A DNA stretch of 64,000 nt from Flavobacterium ranwuense (GCF_004349315.1 NZ_SMLH01000001.1:1-64000); one strand, 5' to 3'. Positions 1 to 9,620 are shown, counted from the stretch's first letter. Translations and numbers: made by a program. Notes: generated from the letters alone by a model not told the origin.

Positions 1-382
1 CTTAACTTAATCTTTAACTCGCTGAAAACATGATTCTTGAATAACAAAGTTTTTTCCCCTATACTGCCATCTATATCCCCATAAAGCAATTTGCACTTCA
101 AAAACGCCAATCCACATGCGGATAGGGAACTTTCAACTGCATTTCTTTAATTATAATAATCTTGATGAATTCTCGCTTTGTCGTCTTTTTTCCAGCTGAT
201 CACTACAGCTCTCGCGCTAAAAAACATCTTCCGTTGACAGTATACAATCAAAAGAGCACAACAAGTTAAAAGATTTTATACCATACCTTATATAGTCATA
301 AACACACTTTTTCTATTCACTCCTATATATAAGGTAACAAAATATACGTCGAAATAACAAAAAGCTCTGGTTTACCATAACC
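1..382. other. Intergenic region, no gene seen
   Basis: No convincing coding frame is present. The only structure I see is an imperfect inverted repeat, taccttatatag at 284-295 against ctatatataaggta at 323-336. The same ccttatata word reappears in the terminator at 466-521. The function is unknown. Confidence 0.5.
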
Positions 383-465
383 CGCGTTAGGGATAATAGA
401 GAAAAGCCCACAGCGAAACGTAATGAAATGAAGTTTTGCGAGGACTTGTAGCGTATATCCCGACT
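383..465 (+). repeat. Flavobacterial structured intergenic repeat, copy A (degenerate)
   Basis: The segment opens with gcgttagggata and closes with gtagcgtatatcccgac. That resembles the gcgtgagggatg to acagcgtatagcccgac frame of the copy at 20453-20540. The central part differs, so this is a diverged member. Related words occur in a third copy at 40621-40752. Confidence 0.45.
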
Positions 466-521
466 CCTTATATAAAAAGAGGCAACTAACCGCTAAGATA
501 ATTGCCTCTCTTTATATAAGG
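466..521 (-). terminator. Long hairpin terminator after the LolC/E-like gene
   Basis: Arms 466-485 and 502-521 pair over 20 bp with one mismatch. Read on the minus strand, the GC-rich gaggcaa/ttgcctc core is followed by a T-rich run. It starts 22 bp after the stop codon of the minus-strand permease gene. Confidence 0.65.
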
Positions 522-542
522 TGGAACGCACAAAGTAAATTT

Positions 543-1769
543 CTAATCGAAACGAATGGCTTTGACTGGAGAAATTTTAGTTATTATATAGGACGGAATA
601 AGTAATACCAAGAAACAAACGGTCACAGTGAGCAGATTCAATAAAAGTATGTATCCCCAATTTAAGTATACTGGCGCCTGATTGACGTAATAGTTCTCAG
701 GAGGAAGTTGAATTATACCGAACTGTTGTTGGATTAACAATAATGAGATGCCTATTAGATTTCCCCAGAACAATCCTCTTACTATAAGGTAGAAGGCATT
801 GTAAAGAAATACTTTTCGGACTGACCAATTATTAGCCCCTAAAGCCTTCAGAATTCCTATCATTTGTGTTCGCTCAAGAATCAGCACTAATAGCGCCACT
901 ACCATATTGATTGTAGCGACAAGAATCATGACTACTAATATAACGATGATGTTGAAATCAAATAGTTGAAGCCATTCGAATATATAGCTGTATTTCTCGA
1001 TTATAGTATTGGTGTCTAATGTTGATACCGTTTGCGCATAGACCAGCTCTCCGGTAGATTCTATAGTATTAAAATCGTCTACAAAAACTTCGAAAGCTCC
1101 GATTTGATCTGGAGCCCATTTATTGATACGCTGCATGTGGCGAATATCTCCTAATATATAGGTAGCGTCGAATTCTTGAAAACCAGAATTAAAAATTCCA
1201 ACAACATCAAAATTCCTTAGATTATACCCTTTTTCTTTCATGAAGAAAGTATTGAAAGCGTCACCCACTTTCAAATTTAATCTATTTGCAATAAACTGAG
1301 AAATCACAACTTCTTCATTTAAATCCCCGTTGACATTTGGAATTCTCCCTTGAACTATGTACTCCTTTATATTATCCCACTTATAATCACTCCCCACTCC
1401 TTTGAAGATAATTCCTTCGAAAGCGGTTTCGGTTCTAATAATTCCCGCTTTACTGGCAATAGCTTGAATATGGCTAACTCCAGAAACAGATGTGAACTTT
1501 GGATAAAAATCCTGTTTTTTAGAAATAGGCACCAGCGTAACTTCCGATTGATTGTTGTCGTAATTCGAAATAATGATATGTCCGTTGAAAGCCGAAACTT
1601 TTTCTCGAATTTTTTGCTGCAATCCAATTCCGGTTGCGACTGAAACAATCATCATAATCATACCGATGGCAATTGCCGAGATTGCAATTTTTATAATTGG
1701 AGCAGAAATGCTACTTTTATAATCTTTAGCAGTTATGAGTCGTTTGGCTATGAAATATTCTAAATTCAA
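543..1769 (-). CDS. LolC/LolE-type ABC transporter permease (FtsX family)
   Basis: This 408-residue inner-membrane protein has the lipoprotein-releasing-system layout. An N-terminal membrane helix (about residues 25-50) is followed by a large periplasmic MacB-like domain (about 55-265). Three C-terminal helices of the FtsX domain (about 270-400) complete it, with the loop ILERTQMIGILKALGA that is typical of LolC/E. By family it would work with a LolD ATPase to move lipoproteins out of the inner membrane. No ATPase gene lies next to it, so the partner must be elsewhere. Bacteroidetes often have one LolC/E-like permease acting as a homodimer. The gene stands alone, facing away from the neighbouring muramidase gene, with a strong terminator behind it. 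Confidence 0.85.
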   Translation of the reverse strand: MNLEYFIAKRLITAKDYKSSISAPIIKIAISAIAIGMIMMIVSVATGIGLQQKIREKVSAFNGHIIISNYDNNQSEVTLVPISKKQDFYPKFTSVSGVSHIQAIASKAGIIRTETAFEGIIFKGVGSDYKWDNIKEYIVQGRIPNVNGDLNEEVVISQFIANRLNLKVGDAFNTFFMKEKGYNLRNFDVVGIFNSGFQEFDATYILGDIRHMQRINKWAPDQIGAFEVFVDDFNTIESTGELVYAQTVSTLDTNTIIEKYSYIFEWLQLFDFNIIVILVVMILVATINMVVALLVLILERTQMIGILKALGANNWSVRKVFLYNAFYLIVRGLFWGNLIGISLLLIQQQFGIIQLPPENYYVNQAPVYLNWGYILLLNLLTVTVCFLVLLIPSYIITKISPVKAIRFD

Positions 1770-1882
1770 TTTGATTGTATTTCTAATTGGGATTTGCTTC
1801 GCCAGTTTGCGTTGCTAAAGCCAAAAATACAGCTAAAACACGAATTACACTAATTGCCATTAATTTTATTTGAACCTCTATT

Positions 1883-3100
1883 ATGATTCCATTTCTCAAA
1901 ATATCGTTTAGTTTTATATTTTTCACCATTATTTCGACTTCCTGTTCTGCGAAAAAAACGGATGTAAGGGAAAATGTAAAATCTGATTTAGAAAAAGCAG
2001 AAGACAATCCGAAAACAGAAATAAAAACTGGAGCAGATAATCATACTGCTTATCTATCATTATTAAAGGATCAGAAAATTGGAATTGTGACCAATCAAAC
2101 CGGTATTCTATCTAATAAAACACATTTAGTAGATTTTCTATTAGAAAAAAACATTGCTGTCCAAAAAATATTTGCGCCTGAGCACGGTTTTCGGGGAACT
2201 GCAGATGCAGGCGAACATGTGGTTGACGGGAAAGATTCTAAAACCGGGCTTTCAATTATTTCACTATACGGCGACAATAAAAAACCGAAACCCGAGCAAT
2301 TAGCTGGAATTGACATTATGGTTTTTGATTTGCAAGATGTGGGCGCTCGATTTTACACTTATATTTCTTCGTTACATTATATAATGGAAGCATGCGCCGA
2401 AAATAACATTCCGCTTATACTTCTTGACCGACCGAATCCTAACATAAACATTATTGACGGACCTGTTCTAGAAAAAGAGTTCACCAGTTTTGTGGGCATG
2501 CATCCAATTCCTTTGCTTCATGGAATGACAATTGGCGAATATGCACAAATGATAAATGGTGAAAAATGGTTAAAGAATAAAGTTCAATGTAAACTGACCG
2601 TTATTCCTTGTATCAATTACAACCGGAAAATGAAATATAGCTTACCCGTAAAACCTTCACCGAATCTTCCGAATGATCAAGCCGTAAATTTATATGCAAG
2701 TTTATGTCTTTTTGAAGGTACGAATGCAAGCGTAGGACGAGGAACTGAAAAACAATTTCAAATTTATGGCTCTCCATATTTACCGAAAAACAGTTTCAGT
2801 TTTACTCCGAAACCAAATTTCGGCGCTCAAAATCCAGTTTACAATGGCATCAAATGTTATGGAGAAGATTTATCTACACAGACAAGAGTAAATAAGCTAG
2901 AATTAAAATGGTTACTTAAAGCCTATCAAACCACAACTGATAAATCAAAATTCTTCAATCCCTTTTTTACAAAACTTGCAGGAACTAAAAAATTGCAACA
3001 GCAAATCGAAGCCGGGACTTCGGAAACAGAAATAAGAGAAAGTTGGAAGAAAGGGTTAATAGAGTTTAAACAAATGAGATCGAAATATTTAATATATTAG
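1883..3100 (+). CDS. DUF1343 lipoprotein, NamZ-like exo-beta-N-acetylmuramidase
   Basis: The 405-residue protein starts with a lipoprotein signal ending at Cys21 (TIISTSC), so it is probably membrane-anchored outside the cytoplasm. The DUF1343 core is clear: GIVTNQTGI near residue 70, FAPEHGFRGTADAG near 97-110, and DLQDVGARFYTYISSLHY near 149-166. Members such as NamZ release terminal MurNAc from peptidoglycan fragments in cell-wall recycling. The residues just after the signal (about 22-50) are Lys/Glu-rich and probably a linker. It is read divergently from the permease gene, with 113 bp between the two starts. The family is certain; the exact substrate is inferred. Confidence 0.85.
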   Translation: MIPFLKISFSFIFFTIISTSCSAKKTDVRENVKSDLEKAEDNPKTEIKTGADNHTAYLSLLKDQKIGIVTNQTGILSNKTHLVDFLLEKNIAVQKIFAPEHGFRGTADAGEHVVDGKDSKTGLSIISLYGDNKKPKPEQLAGIDIMVFDLQDVGARFYTYISSLHYIMEACAENNIPLILLDRPNPNINIIDGPVLEKEFTSFVGMHPIPLLHGMTIGEYAQMINGEKWLKNKVQCKLTVIPCINYNRKMKYSLPVKPSPNLPNDQAVNLYASLCLFEGTNASVGRGTEKQFQIYGSPYLPKNSFSFTPKPNFGAQNPVYNGIKCYGEDLSTQTRVNKLELKWLLKAYQTTTDKSKFFNPFFTKLAGTKKLQQQIEAGTSETEIRESWKKGLIEFKQMRSKYLIY

Positions 3101-3190
3101 TCGAAAGGTTTAAAGTCAAAAGTCCTAAAGTCACTTGAAAATCGGATTCAACTTTCAAGCTATTCTCTTTACGACTTTAAAACTTTCTGA

Positions 3191-3688
3191 CTAAAAAAGA
3201 GGTAATTTCTTCTTCATTTCCTCCACAATATTAAAAGCTGCCGGGCAAATAACAACATTTTTCAGGGTTAAGTCCGTGATTTGTTGAAACTTTTTTCTAT
3301 CCGTATGCGGGAATTCTCTGCATGCTTTTGGGCGGACATCATAAATCATACACGCATTTTCATTATCCAGAAAAGTACATGGCACACTTTGCAACACATA
3401 ATCCCTGTCTTCGTCAATGCGAAGATATTGCTCGATAAATTGTTGCGGTTTTTGACGTAAATATTTTGAAACACGCTCAATATCCGCATCCGTAAATAAT
3501 GGACCTGTCGTTTTGCAACAGTTCGCACACTTCAAACAATCCGTTTTCTTGAATTCGGCGTCATGCAAATCCTGCATTACGTAATCCAAATTCTTTGGCG
3601 TCTTCTTTTTCAGCTTATCAAAATACTTTTTATTTTCGATATGCTTATCTTTGGCTTCTTTAGGAAGATTGTTTAAAATAGTGTTCAT
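3191..3688 (-). CDS. YkgJ-family cysteine-cluster protein
   Basis: This 165-residue soluble protein carries the YkgJ cysteine pattern: CLKCANCC near residues 55-62, then CTFLDNENACMIYDVRPKAC near 104-123, and a last Cys near 148 (ICPAAF). The cluster probably binds zinc or an iron-sulfur centre. The biochemical role of the family is not settled. The gene stands alone; its start lies 92 bp from the divergent methyltransferase gene. The N-terminus is Lys-rich and uncleaved. Confidence 0.85.
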   Translation of the reverse strand: MNTILNNLPKEAKDKHIENKKYFDKLKKKTPKNLDYVMQDLHDAEFKKTDCLKCANCCKTTGPLFTDADIERVSKYLRQKPQQFIEQYLRIDEDRDYVLQSVPCTFLDNENACMIYDVRPKACREFPHTDRKKFQQITDLTLKNVVICPAAFNIVEEMKKKLPLF

Positions 3689-3780
3689 TCGTTAGATTTG
3701 TTTTTTCGGTTATTCGATAAAACATTCTGCGAAATTACTTAAAACAAATCAACAAATAACTAAATTAACACATCACTATA

Positions 3781-4497
3781 ATGAAAGACCTTTTTGGCAA
3801 AGCCATACTCGATTTTCAAACAAATAATTCCCCGGAAGATTTAATCACGGAAACCTCTATTTCTGAAGAGGATGAAATGAGTGTTGAATATCTATTTCGT
3901 TCTTATAATGAAATGCCAAAACTGGAACAACACGCCTTACAATTTGCGAAGGGAAAAATTCTGGATGTAGGTTGTGGCGCAGGAAGTCATAGTTTGTATT
4001 TACAAAACGAAAGGAATCTTGATGTTTATTCGATTGATATTTCTCAGAATGCAATTGAAGCCTGTAAATTACGAGGTTTAAAAAATGCTCAAGTTCAAAA
4101 CATTCTTGAGATGGATTCTGATAATCCTGAAAATAAATTTGACACCATTTTATTATTAATGAATGGTACGGGTATTTTTGGAACACTAAAAGAAACAACA
4201 AAATTTTTACAGAAACTAAGAAGCTTGCTAAACCTAAACGGACAAATTCTTATTGATTCTTCGGATATCATTTATATGTTTGATAATGACGAAGATGGTG
4301 GGAAATGGATTCCAAGTAACGGATATTATGGTGAATTGACTTTCACTATACGTTATAAAAATGAAAAAGAAGACCAATTTCCTTGGCTCTACTTGGATTA
4401 TAACACTTTGCAAAATGCGGCTTTCGCCAATGGATTACAAAGCGAGTTAATTCTAGAAGGGGAACATTATGACTATTTAGCGAAGCTTTCGATTTAA
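3781..4497 (+). CDS. Class I SAM-dependent methyltransferase
   Basis: The 238-residue protein has the Rossmann-fold methyltransferase motif I, ILDVGCGAGSHSLYLQ, near residues 60-75, and the acidic end of strand 2, VYSIDIS, near 81-87. The substrate cannot be told from sequence. It is followed after 16 bp by the DinB/BstA-like gene on the same strand, so the two are probably co-transcribed. An Asp/Glu-rich N-terminal 40 residues precede the fold. Confidence 0.8.
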   Translation: MKDLFGKAILDFQTNNSPEDLITETSISEEDEMSVEYLFRSYNEMPKLEQHALQFAKGKILDVGCGAGSHSLYLQNERNLDVYSIDISQNAIEACKLRGLKNAQVQNILEMDSDNPENKFDTILLLMNGTGIFGTLKETTKFLQKLRSLLNLNGQILIDSSDIIYMFDNDEDGGKWIPSNGYYGELTFTIRYKNEKEDQFPWLYLDYNTLQNAAFANGLQSELILEGEHYDYLAKLSI

Positions 4498-4513
4498 AAG
4501 AACACATAATAGT

Positions 4514-5056
4514 ATGGAAAACTCAGCATTAGAAAAATTACGTTATCCTATCGGGAAATTTATCCCCCCAGAAATCTATTCTAGCGAATATCTAACTAAT
4601 AAAATAGCAGAAATTGCCAGTTTCCCAGAACGCTTGAAAAAAGAAGTGCTTCATTTAAGCGAGGAACAACTCGAAGCACCATATCGACAAGATGGCTGGA
4701 CTATTCGCCAAGTAATTCATCATTGTGCCGACAGTCACATGAATTGTTTCATCAGAATCAAATGGGCGCTGACCGAAGATAATCCAACAATAAAATTCTA
4801 TCATGAAGATCGTTGGGCTGAATTACACGATAATTTAACAATGCCTATCGAGCCTACTCTTTCTATTCTGGAAGGTTTGCACTTTCGCTTGGGGTATTTA
4901 ATGAATAGTCTATCGGAAGCTGATTTAGAAAAATCCTTTATTCACCCTGAAAACAACAAGGAATTTAAAATTAAGGAAATAATAGGAACTTATGCTTGGC
5001 ATGGAAACCATCACTTAGCACATATCACAGCATTAAAAAAACAAAAGGGTTGGTAA
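4514..5056 (+). CDS. YfiT/BstA-type DinB-superfamily metal-dependent hydrolase or thiol transferase
   Basis: This 180-residue four-helix-bundle protein matches YfiT/BstA. It has LRYPIGKF near the N-terminus, DGWTIRQVIHHCADSHMN near residues 61-78 and YAWHGNHHLAHI near 161-172. The histidines of those segments form the expected metal site. BstA in Bacillus is linked to bacillithiol conjugation; related thiol chemistry here is inferred. It shares an operon with the upstream methyltransferase. Confidence 0.8.
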   Translation: MENSALEKLRYPIGKFIPPEIYSSEYLTNKIAEIASFPERLKKEVLHLSEEQLEAPYRQDGWTIRQVIHHCADSHMNCFIRIKWALTEDNPTIKFYHEDRWAELHDNLTMPIEPTLSILEGLHFRLGYLMNSLSEADLEKSFIHPENNKEFKIKEIIGTYAWHGNHHLAHITALKKQKGW

Positions 5057-5090
5057 TTGAACGTTTAAACTATTTTTCAATTAATAAAAA

Positions 5091-5122
5091 ATCCCAAATA
5101 CAGCTTAGTTTGCATTTGGGAT
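5091..5122. terminator. Bidirectional terminator between convergent genes
   Basis: Arms atcccaaat (5091-5099) and atttgggat (5114-5122) form a 9-bp stem. A-rich sequence precedes it and T-rich sequence follows it. It sits between the plus-strand DinB gene and minus-strand queE and can serve both. Confidence 0.7.
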
Positions 5123-5132
5123 CTTTTAAGTT

Positions 5133-5765
5133 TTAAGGAATATTCAAATATTTATGGGTTTGCAAAGAAACGCGCCATTTTGGATTGTTCATCACATAAT
5201 CTACAATCAGCGGAGTCATTTCTTCTTTTTTACTCCATTCAGGTTGCAGGAATAAAATAGCATTGTCATTCACTTTTTCAGCTTGCTCTTCGGCAAAAAT
5301 AAAATCATGTTTGTTATAAATGATAACTTTCAACTCATGTGCATTATCATAAACAGTTTGTGTAGGCAATTTATTTTTTTTTGGAGACAAACAAATCCAA
5401 TCCCAATTTCCTGTAAGCGGATACGCTCCTGAAGTCTCAATATGAACTTTTCTATTATTTTCTTTTAACTTTTGCGTCAGCAAATTCATATCCCACATTA
5501 AAGGCTCACCACCCGTAACAACAACAGTTTCTGAGTACTTGCTTGCATTTGTAACTATTAAATCGATTCCTGTTGGAGGATGTAATTCAGCATTCCAGCT
5601 TTCCTTAACATCACACCAATGGCAACCCACATCACATCCTCCAATTCTAATAAAGTATGCAGCAGTTCCTGTATGAAATCCTTCCCCTTGAATGGTATAA
5701 AATTCCTCCATCAATGGAAGCATGGCACCTTTATTAACCTCTAACTGTATTTCTTTTGATAACAT
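5133..5765 (-). CDS. queE: 7-carboxy-7-deazaguanine synthase
   Basis: This radical-SAM enzyme converts carboxytetrahydropterin to 7-carboxy-7-deazaguanine in queuosine synthesis. The 210-residue protein shows LPLMEEFYTIQGEGFHTGTAA near residues 16-36, the CX3CX2C cluster motif CDVGCHWC near 44-51, and the glycine-rich VVTGGEPLMW near 82-91. The C-terminus carries SLQTHKYLNIP, as usual for QueE. A TATCTTTG box lies on the minus strand at 5783-5790, about 20 bp before the start, and matches the Bacteroidetes -7 element. QueA, a later step of the same pathway, is encoded at 20.6 kb. Confidence 0.92.
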   Translation of the reverse strand: MLSKEIQLEVNKGAMLPLMEEFYTIQGEGFHTGTAAYFIRIGGCDVGCHWCDVKESWNAELHPPTGIDLIVTNASKYSETVVVTGGEPLMWDMNLLTQKLKENNRKVHIETSGAYPLTGNWDWICLSPKKNKLPTQTVYDNAHELKVIIYNKHDFIFAEEQAEKVNDNAILFLQPEWSKKEEMTPLIVDYVMNNPKWRVSLQTHKYLNIP

Positions 5766-5935
5766 TATTTAATTTTAAAGTGCAAAGATAGTTAATTTGA
5801 AAAGGAGTTAATTTGAAAATAGGAACTAAAACAATAAACTTTAAAAAACAGAAATTTACGAATTATAATAATTCTAAAAAAAAAACCAACTTCATTATTT
5901 TTAAAATTAAAATTTAGAATACCTCTAAAAACAAA

Positions 5936-5963
5936 AAACCGATAGTTAAAAAACTATCGGTTT
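5936..5963 (-). terminator. Terminator of the TonB operon
   Basis: A perfect 12-bp stem (5936-5947 with 5952-5963, aaaccgatagtt arms) with a 4-base loop is followed on the minus strand by a T run. It lies 22 bp beyond the stop of the TPR gene. Confidence 0.8.
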
Positions 5964-5984
5964 AATATGTAAGAAACAATTATC

Positions 5985-7652
5985 TTATTTCAATGTTTTC
6001 AATGATTCAGTTGCATAAGCATTAGCTGCGTCAAGCGCTAATGTTTTTCTGAAATACTCCATCGCTTTTGCTTTATCAGTATTAGCATAACTTGCAGCAA
6101 TATTATTGTATGACTCAATGATTTTAGCTTTAACCGCAGGTTTTGCAGTTTCTTCTGCACCTAAAGCAGTAACTTTAGCTACATACTCTTCATAATTTTT
6201 AGTCATAACATCATCTTTTTCAAGCAATCTATTTGTTCTTGCTCTGTAAAGATATGCTTCATGATATGTTGGCGATGCCACTAATACTTTTTCGAAAGCA
6301 GCATCTGCTTTTTGTAAAGCAACAACGTCTGGTTTTACATCTTTACTATTATTAGCATAATAATTTGATAAACCATAATAAACATTATCATCAAGATATG
6401 TTTTTGAATCCATAACATTAGATCCAAATTCAAAAATTGAAGCAGCTTCTTTGTAAAGTTTTTGTGTAAATAATTTTTTACCAACTTCACTTAAATCTTG
6501 AACTGCCAACGGCTCCATTTCAACTGCCTTTTTAATATCTACTAAACCAGCGTTAAAAGCAACAGGATCAATTGATAATCCATCAGCACTAGTCCCTTTT
6601 TTCACTTTAGTTAAACCTAAATATAAATAATCTAAAGCGATGGCTTTATTTCCAGGAGAAGTGATAAAACTTTCCAATGATTTAATAGCCACATCAACAT
6701 TACCATTTTTATAAGCAGCATATCCTAAATAACGATAGATTCTTGGATTAACTTTATCTAATTCTATCATCTTGTTAGCCTCGGCTTCAAGAGCTACATA
6801 ATCTTCAATTAAGATAAGAAAATCGGCACGACGCATTCTTGAGTGAATAGAATAATCTGTTAAAGACATGTATTTATCATAATATCCTATCGCCGTTTTA
6901 TAGTTTGCAGCAGCTTGAGAAGGTTTGTTACGTGCAATTTTATAATACGTTTCAGCTAATTCTCTATAAACTGGTCCATAATTAGGATTTATTGCAATAA
7001 CTTCATTATATGCTTTTAAAGCTTCGTCATAAGATTTAGCACCTTTCAACAAAACACCCAATTGCATTTTAGCTCTTAGCAAAGTATTATCTGCTTGAAA
7101 AGCCCTTCCGTAAGCTACATAAGCTTCATTTTGTTTACCATCACCATAATAAGCGTCTCCTAATGCAAGTTGCAATTGAGCATCTTGAGGATTGTTTATC
7201 ACAGCACGGCTCAAAATTGCAATAGCACTTTTATAATCCGGCTTTGCAACATTCATATAGGCTCTAGCTATATAAACATGCTCTTGTACGTCTTTCTTTT
7301 TGATGTCTTTAGTAACCAAATCAAATTTAGCTTTTGCACCCGTCACATCATTTTTATCTAAATCCATTTGACCTAAACCGATATAATTCAATTTAGCCCC
7401 TTCAGATGCATTTAATCCATTTTGAAAATAAATTTTTGCAGAATCTTCTACACTTTGTGTAAGATACACATTCCCTAAAGTAAAGAAAGCTGCACCATTA
7501 CTTGGTTTTGTTTTGATAATCGATTTCAATATCGATTTAGCACTTTCAAATTGCTCTGCATCGATAGCCTTTTTTGCATGATTAATATCTTGTGCATGAC
7601 TCGCAAAAGCGGAAGCCACCAATGCAACACTAAAAATTTTTAATTTATTCAT
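5985..7652 (-). CDS. Tetratricopeptide-repeat periplasmic protein
   Basis: About 555 residues. I place the start at 7652, where MNKLKIFSVALVASAFASHA is a clean signal peptide; a longer frame from 7697 would add 15 basic residues and overlap the upstream gene. The rest is tandem TPR helices, such as AFFTLGNVYLTQSVEDSAKIYF and the GPVYRELAETYYKIA segment. TPR solenoids mediate protein contacts. As the last gene of the ExbB/ExbD/TonB operon, with 16 bp to the PstS-like gene, it probably supports the TonB machine or the outer-membrane uptake it powers. That role is inference. Confidence 0.85.
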   Translation of the reverse strand: MNKLKIFSVALVASAFASHAQDINHAKKAIDAEQFESAKSILKSIIKTKPSNGAAFFTLGNVYLTQSVEDSAKIYFQNGLNASEGAKLNYIGLGQMDLDKNDVTGAKAKFDLVTKDIKKKDVQEHVYIARAYMNVAKPDYKSAIAILSRAVINNPQDAQLQLALGDAYYGDGKQNEAYVAYGRAFQADNTLLRAKMQLGVLLKGAKSYDEALKAYNEVIAINPNYGPVYRELAETYYKIARNKPSQAAANYKTAIGYYDKYMSLTDYSIHSRMRRADFLILIEDYVALEAEANKMIELDKVNPRIYRYLGYAAYKNGNVDVAIKSLESFITSPGNKAIALDYLYLGLTKVKKGTSADGLSIDPVAFNAGLVDIKKAVEMEPLAVQDLSEVGKKLFTQKLYKEAASIFEFGSNVMDSKTYLDDNVYYGLSNYYANNSKDVKPDVVALQKADAAFEKVLVASPTYHEAYLYRARTNRLLEKDDVMTKNYEEYVAKVTALGAEETAKPAVKAKIIESYNNIAASYANTDKAKAMEYFRKTLALDAANAYATESLKTLK

Positions 7653-7668
7653 TTTGATTGTAATTAAT

Positions 7669-8592
7669 TTATTTTTTATCATTTTCGTTTTTACCAATTA
7701 TCGTAAACTTCCTTGTGGGAATACGAACTGGTAATAATCCAGATTTTAAAATTATTCTTTGTCCGACATCTCCAGCAACAAATGAAGCGAAGCCCATTCC
7801 TAATCCAGAAAAACCTTGACAATTGATTATATACAAATCACGTGCCAAAGGATATTTTTTTTCTGCTATATTATTTTGTGAGGGAATATAATAGCCATCA
7901 CTATTAAGTCCTTTTACACCTAAAGTATTAACATTATCAACATATTTCTGCATTGCTGGAAGCGGTTGTGAAAGCCAATTAACACCCACTACTCCAATCA
8001 TACCATCATTTTCTGAAACATATTTTATAACTTCATCATTAGATTTAAAGGAGAAAACACCCTTTTCAGGGATAGCGTTTATTCCTGCCAAAGAATTCAT
8101 ATAACGTACTGTACTAGAATTTAGATTATCGAAAACCAATCCTTTAATTGATGCTACTGGTCTACCTTGCATAAAACTAATAACATCTTTTAACGCTACA
8201 AGCGTATCTTTATTGTTTTTATTAGAGATCAAAGCTACAGCATCTGTAGCAAAAACAGTTATTTTTGGATTAATTTTTCTTTGCTTGAAAATTTTCAATT
8301 CTTCAGTTGTCAAATTTCTAGATAAAATGGCAATAGCAGCTTTTTCATTAAATAAAGAATTAACCGTCTCAGATTCAGATTTAGCAATAAGTTTTACTTT
8401 AGCCTCATATTCATTTTCAAACACGGCAACTTGATCTTCAATAATAGGAGCTAAAGTCTCATCTACATAAATTGTAGTTGACCCTTTCAGTATGGTTTCA
8501 TTGCCTTTTTTATTATTCGTTTGATTACAAGCAAACACCAATATTATTACTGAAAACAAAATAAAATACGGAAGTTTAGAATAATTTTTCAT
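7669..8592 (-). CDS. PstS-like phosphate-type substrate-binding lipoprotein
   Basis: The 307-residue protein begins with a lipoprotein signal ending at Cys22 (ILVFACNQ). It then follows the PstS fold: LKGSTTIYVDETLAPII near residues 35-51, AAIAILSRNLTTEE near 90-103, and GFSGLGMGFASFVAGDVGQRII near 260-281. The usual partners (pstC, pstA, pstB) are absent here. In its place in the TonB operon it may bind phosphate or another anion, or act as a structural partner. The family is clear; the ligand is not. Confidence 0.8.
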   Translation of the reverse strand: MKNYSKLPYFILFSVIILVFACNQTNNKKGNETILKGSTTIYVDETLAPIIEDQVAVFENEYEAKVKLIAKSESETVNSLFNEKAAIAILSRNLTTEELKIFKQRKINPKITVFATDAVALISNKNNKDTLVALKDVISFMQGRPVASIKGLVFDNLNSSTVRYMNSLAGINAIPEKGVFSFKSNDEVIKYVSENDGMIGVVGVNWLSQPLPAMQKYVDNVNTLGVKGLNSDGYYIPSQNNIAEKKYPLARDLYIINCQGFSGLGMGFASFVAGDVGQRIILKSGLLPVRIPTRKFTIIGKNENDKK

Positions 8593-8595
8593 GAT

Positions 8596-8826
8596 CTAGT
8601 TATTATTATCATTAATAATTCGAAAGAATCTAAAGGAAGCATATACAATAAGTAAAGCCCCGAAAGCAATCCTATAAGTAGGTTCCATTACTAGTGGAAA
8701 ATTCTTCATAAAGATAATAAATAAACCTAAAACAAGGTAAATCAGAAAAAACAAAATTCCTAAAACAAGAAGAAATCGCTCTTTAAGCGATTTCTTCTTA
8801 ATATTACTAAGTATGTTATTTAACAT
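8596..8826 (-). CDS. Small two-helix membrane protein of the TonB operon
   Basis: This 76-residue protein has a basic N-terminus and two hydrophobic segments, about residues 18-39 and 46-66. It matches no family I can name. Its ATG overlaps the tonB stop codon (TAATG on the minus strand), so it is translationally coupled to tonB. Three bases separate it from the PstS-like gene. The tight coupling argues that it is real. Confidence 0.7.
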   Translation of the reverse strand: MLNNILSNIKKKSLKERFLLVLGILFFLIYLVLGLFIIFMKNFPLVMEPTYRIAFGALLIVYASFRFFRIINDNNN

Positions 8827-9620
8827 TATTCTGCAGATTGAATAGTAATTGGAAGAGAATAAAGAACCCTTACTGGTTTACCATTTTGAATTCCTGGAGA
8901 CCATCTAGGAGATTTTTTCAAAACACGGATCGCTTCTTTTCCTGTTCCGTAACCGATATCCCTGATTACTTTAATATCAGTCAAAGTACCGTCCTTTTCA
9001 ACTACAAAAGTAACATAAACTTTACCTTTCAATCCTTCTTCTTCTGGAGTTTGATAGTTATTACCAACAAATTTGTAAAACTTCTCAATTCCTCCCGGAA
9101 AATCAGGTTTAACCTCAATACCAGCAGTATTATAAATTTGGTCATCAACTTCTTCTACTACAGCTGCAGTTCCAGTACCAACCGGTTCAACAGTTAAAAC
9201 AGCATCTGGATCTCCTTTTATAGTTTCTGCACCTAATTTTTTATCCTTAATTTCGATAGTTTTAGGCGGCTCTTCAGTAACTTCTTCCGCTTTTGCAACT
9301 ACTGGCTTAACAAATTTTACCTGATCCACTTTTGGCGGCGGCGGCGGCGGCGGCGGAACATCTTTTTTTATTTCTTCCTTAGGTGGTAATTTAATACTAA
9401 CAATTTTAGTATCTAAAGTCTCATCAGCATCCGAAGAATCCGGTAGCAAATTTAAAATAAGCGGGGCACCAACTGCAAAAGCAAAAACAAATGCACCAAT
9501 GATAAGAGCTTTAATGTTAGTCTTGGTATTTGATTTTCTTAGCTCGTAAGCTCCATAAGCTTTATTACGACCTTCGAATACAATATCAAGCCATTGGTTT
9601 GTGAATATATCTAATTTCAT
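8826..9620 (-). CDS. tonB: Energy transducer TonB
   Basis: The 264-residue protein has a cytoplasmic N-terminus with GRNKAYGAYELR, common in Bacteroidetes TonB. One membrane helix follows near residues 35-60, then a proline-rich periplasmic spacer with eight consecutive prolines near 88-95. The C-terminal TonB fold spans about 175-262 (DFPGGIEKFYKFV, GKVYVTFVVEKDGTL, SPGIQNGKPVRVLYSLPI). It passes inner-membrane proton-motive energy to outer-membrane receptors. The proline run is encoded by an uninterrupted ggc/ccg triplet repeat at about 9334-9356. Confidence 0.93.
   Translation of the reverse strand: MKLDIFTNQWLDIVFEGRNKAYGAYELRKSNTKTNIKALIIGAFVFAFAVGAPLILNLLPDSSDADETLDTKIVSIKLPPKEEIKKDVPPPPPPPPKVDQVKFVKPVVAKAEEVTEEPPKTIEIKDKKLGAETIKGDPDAVLTVEPVGTGTAAVVEEVDDQIYNTAGIEVKPDFPGGIEKFYKFVGNNYQTPEEEGLKGKVYVTFVVEKDGTLTDIKVIRDIGYGTGKEAIRVLKKSPRWSPGIQNGKPVRVLYSLPITIQSAE

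Noticed and set aside
1783..2007. 74-codon minus-strand ORF over the start of the muramidase gene
   Set aside because: It overlaps the signal peptide region of a clear gene and resembles no known protein.
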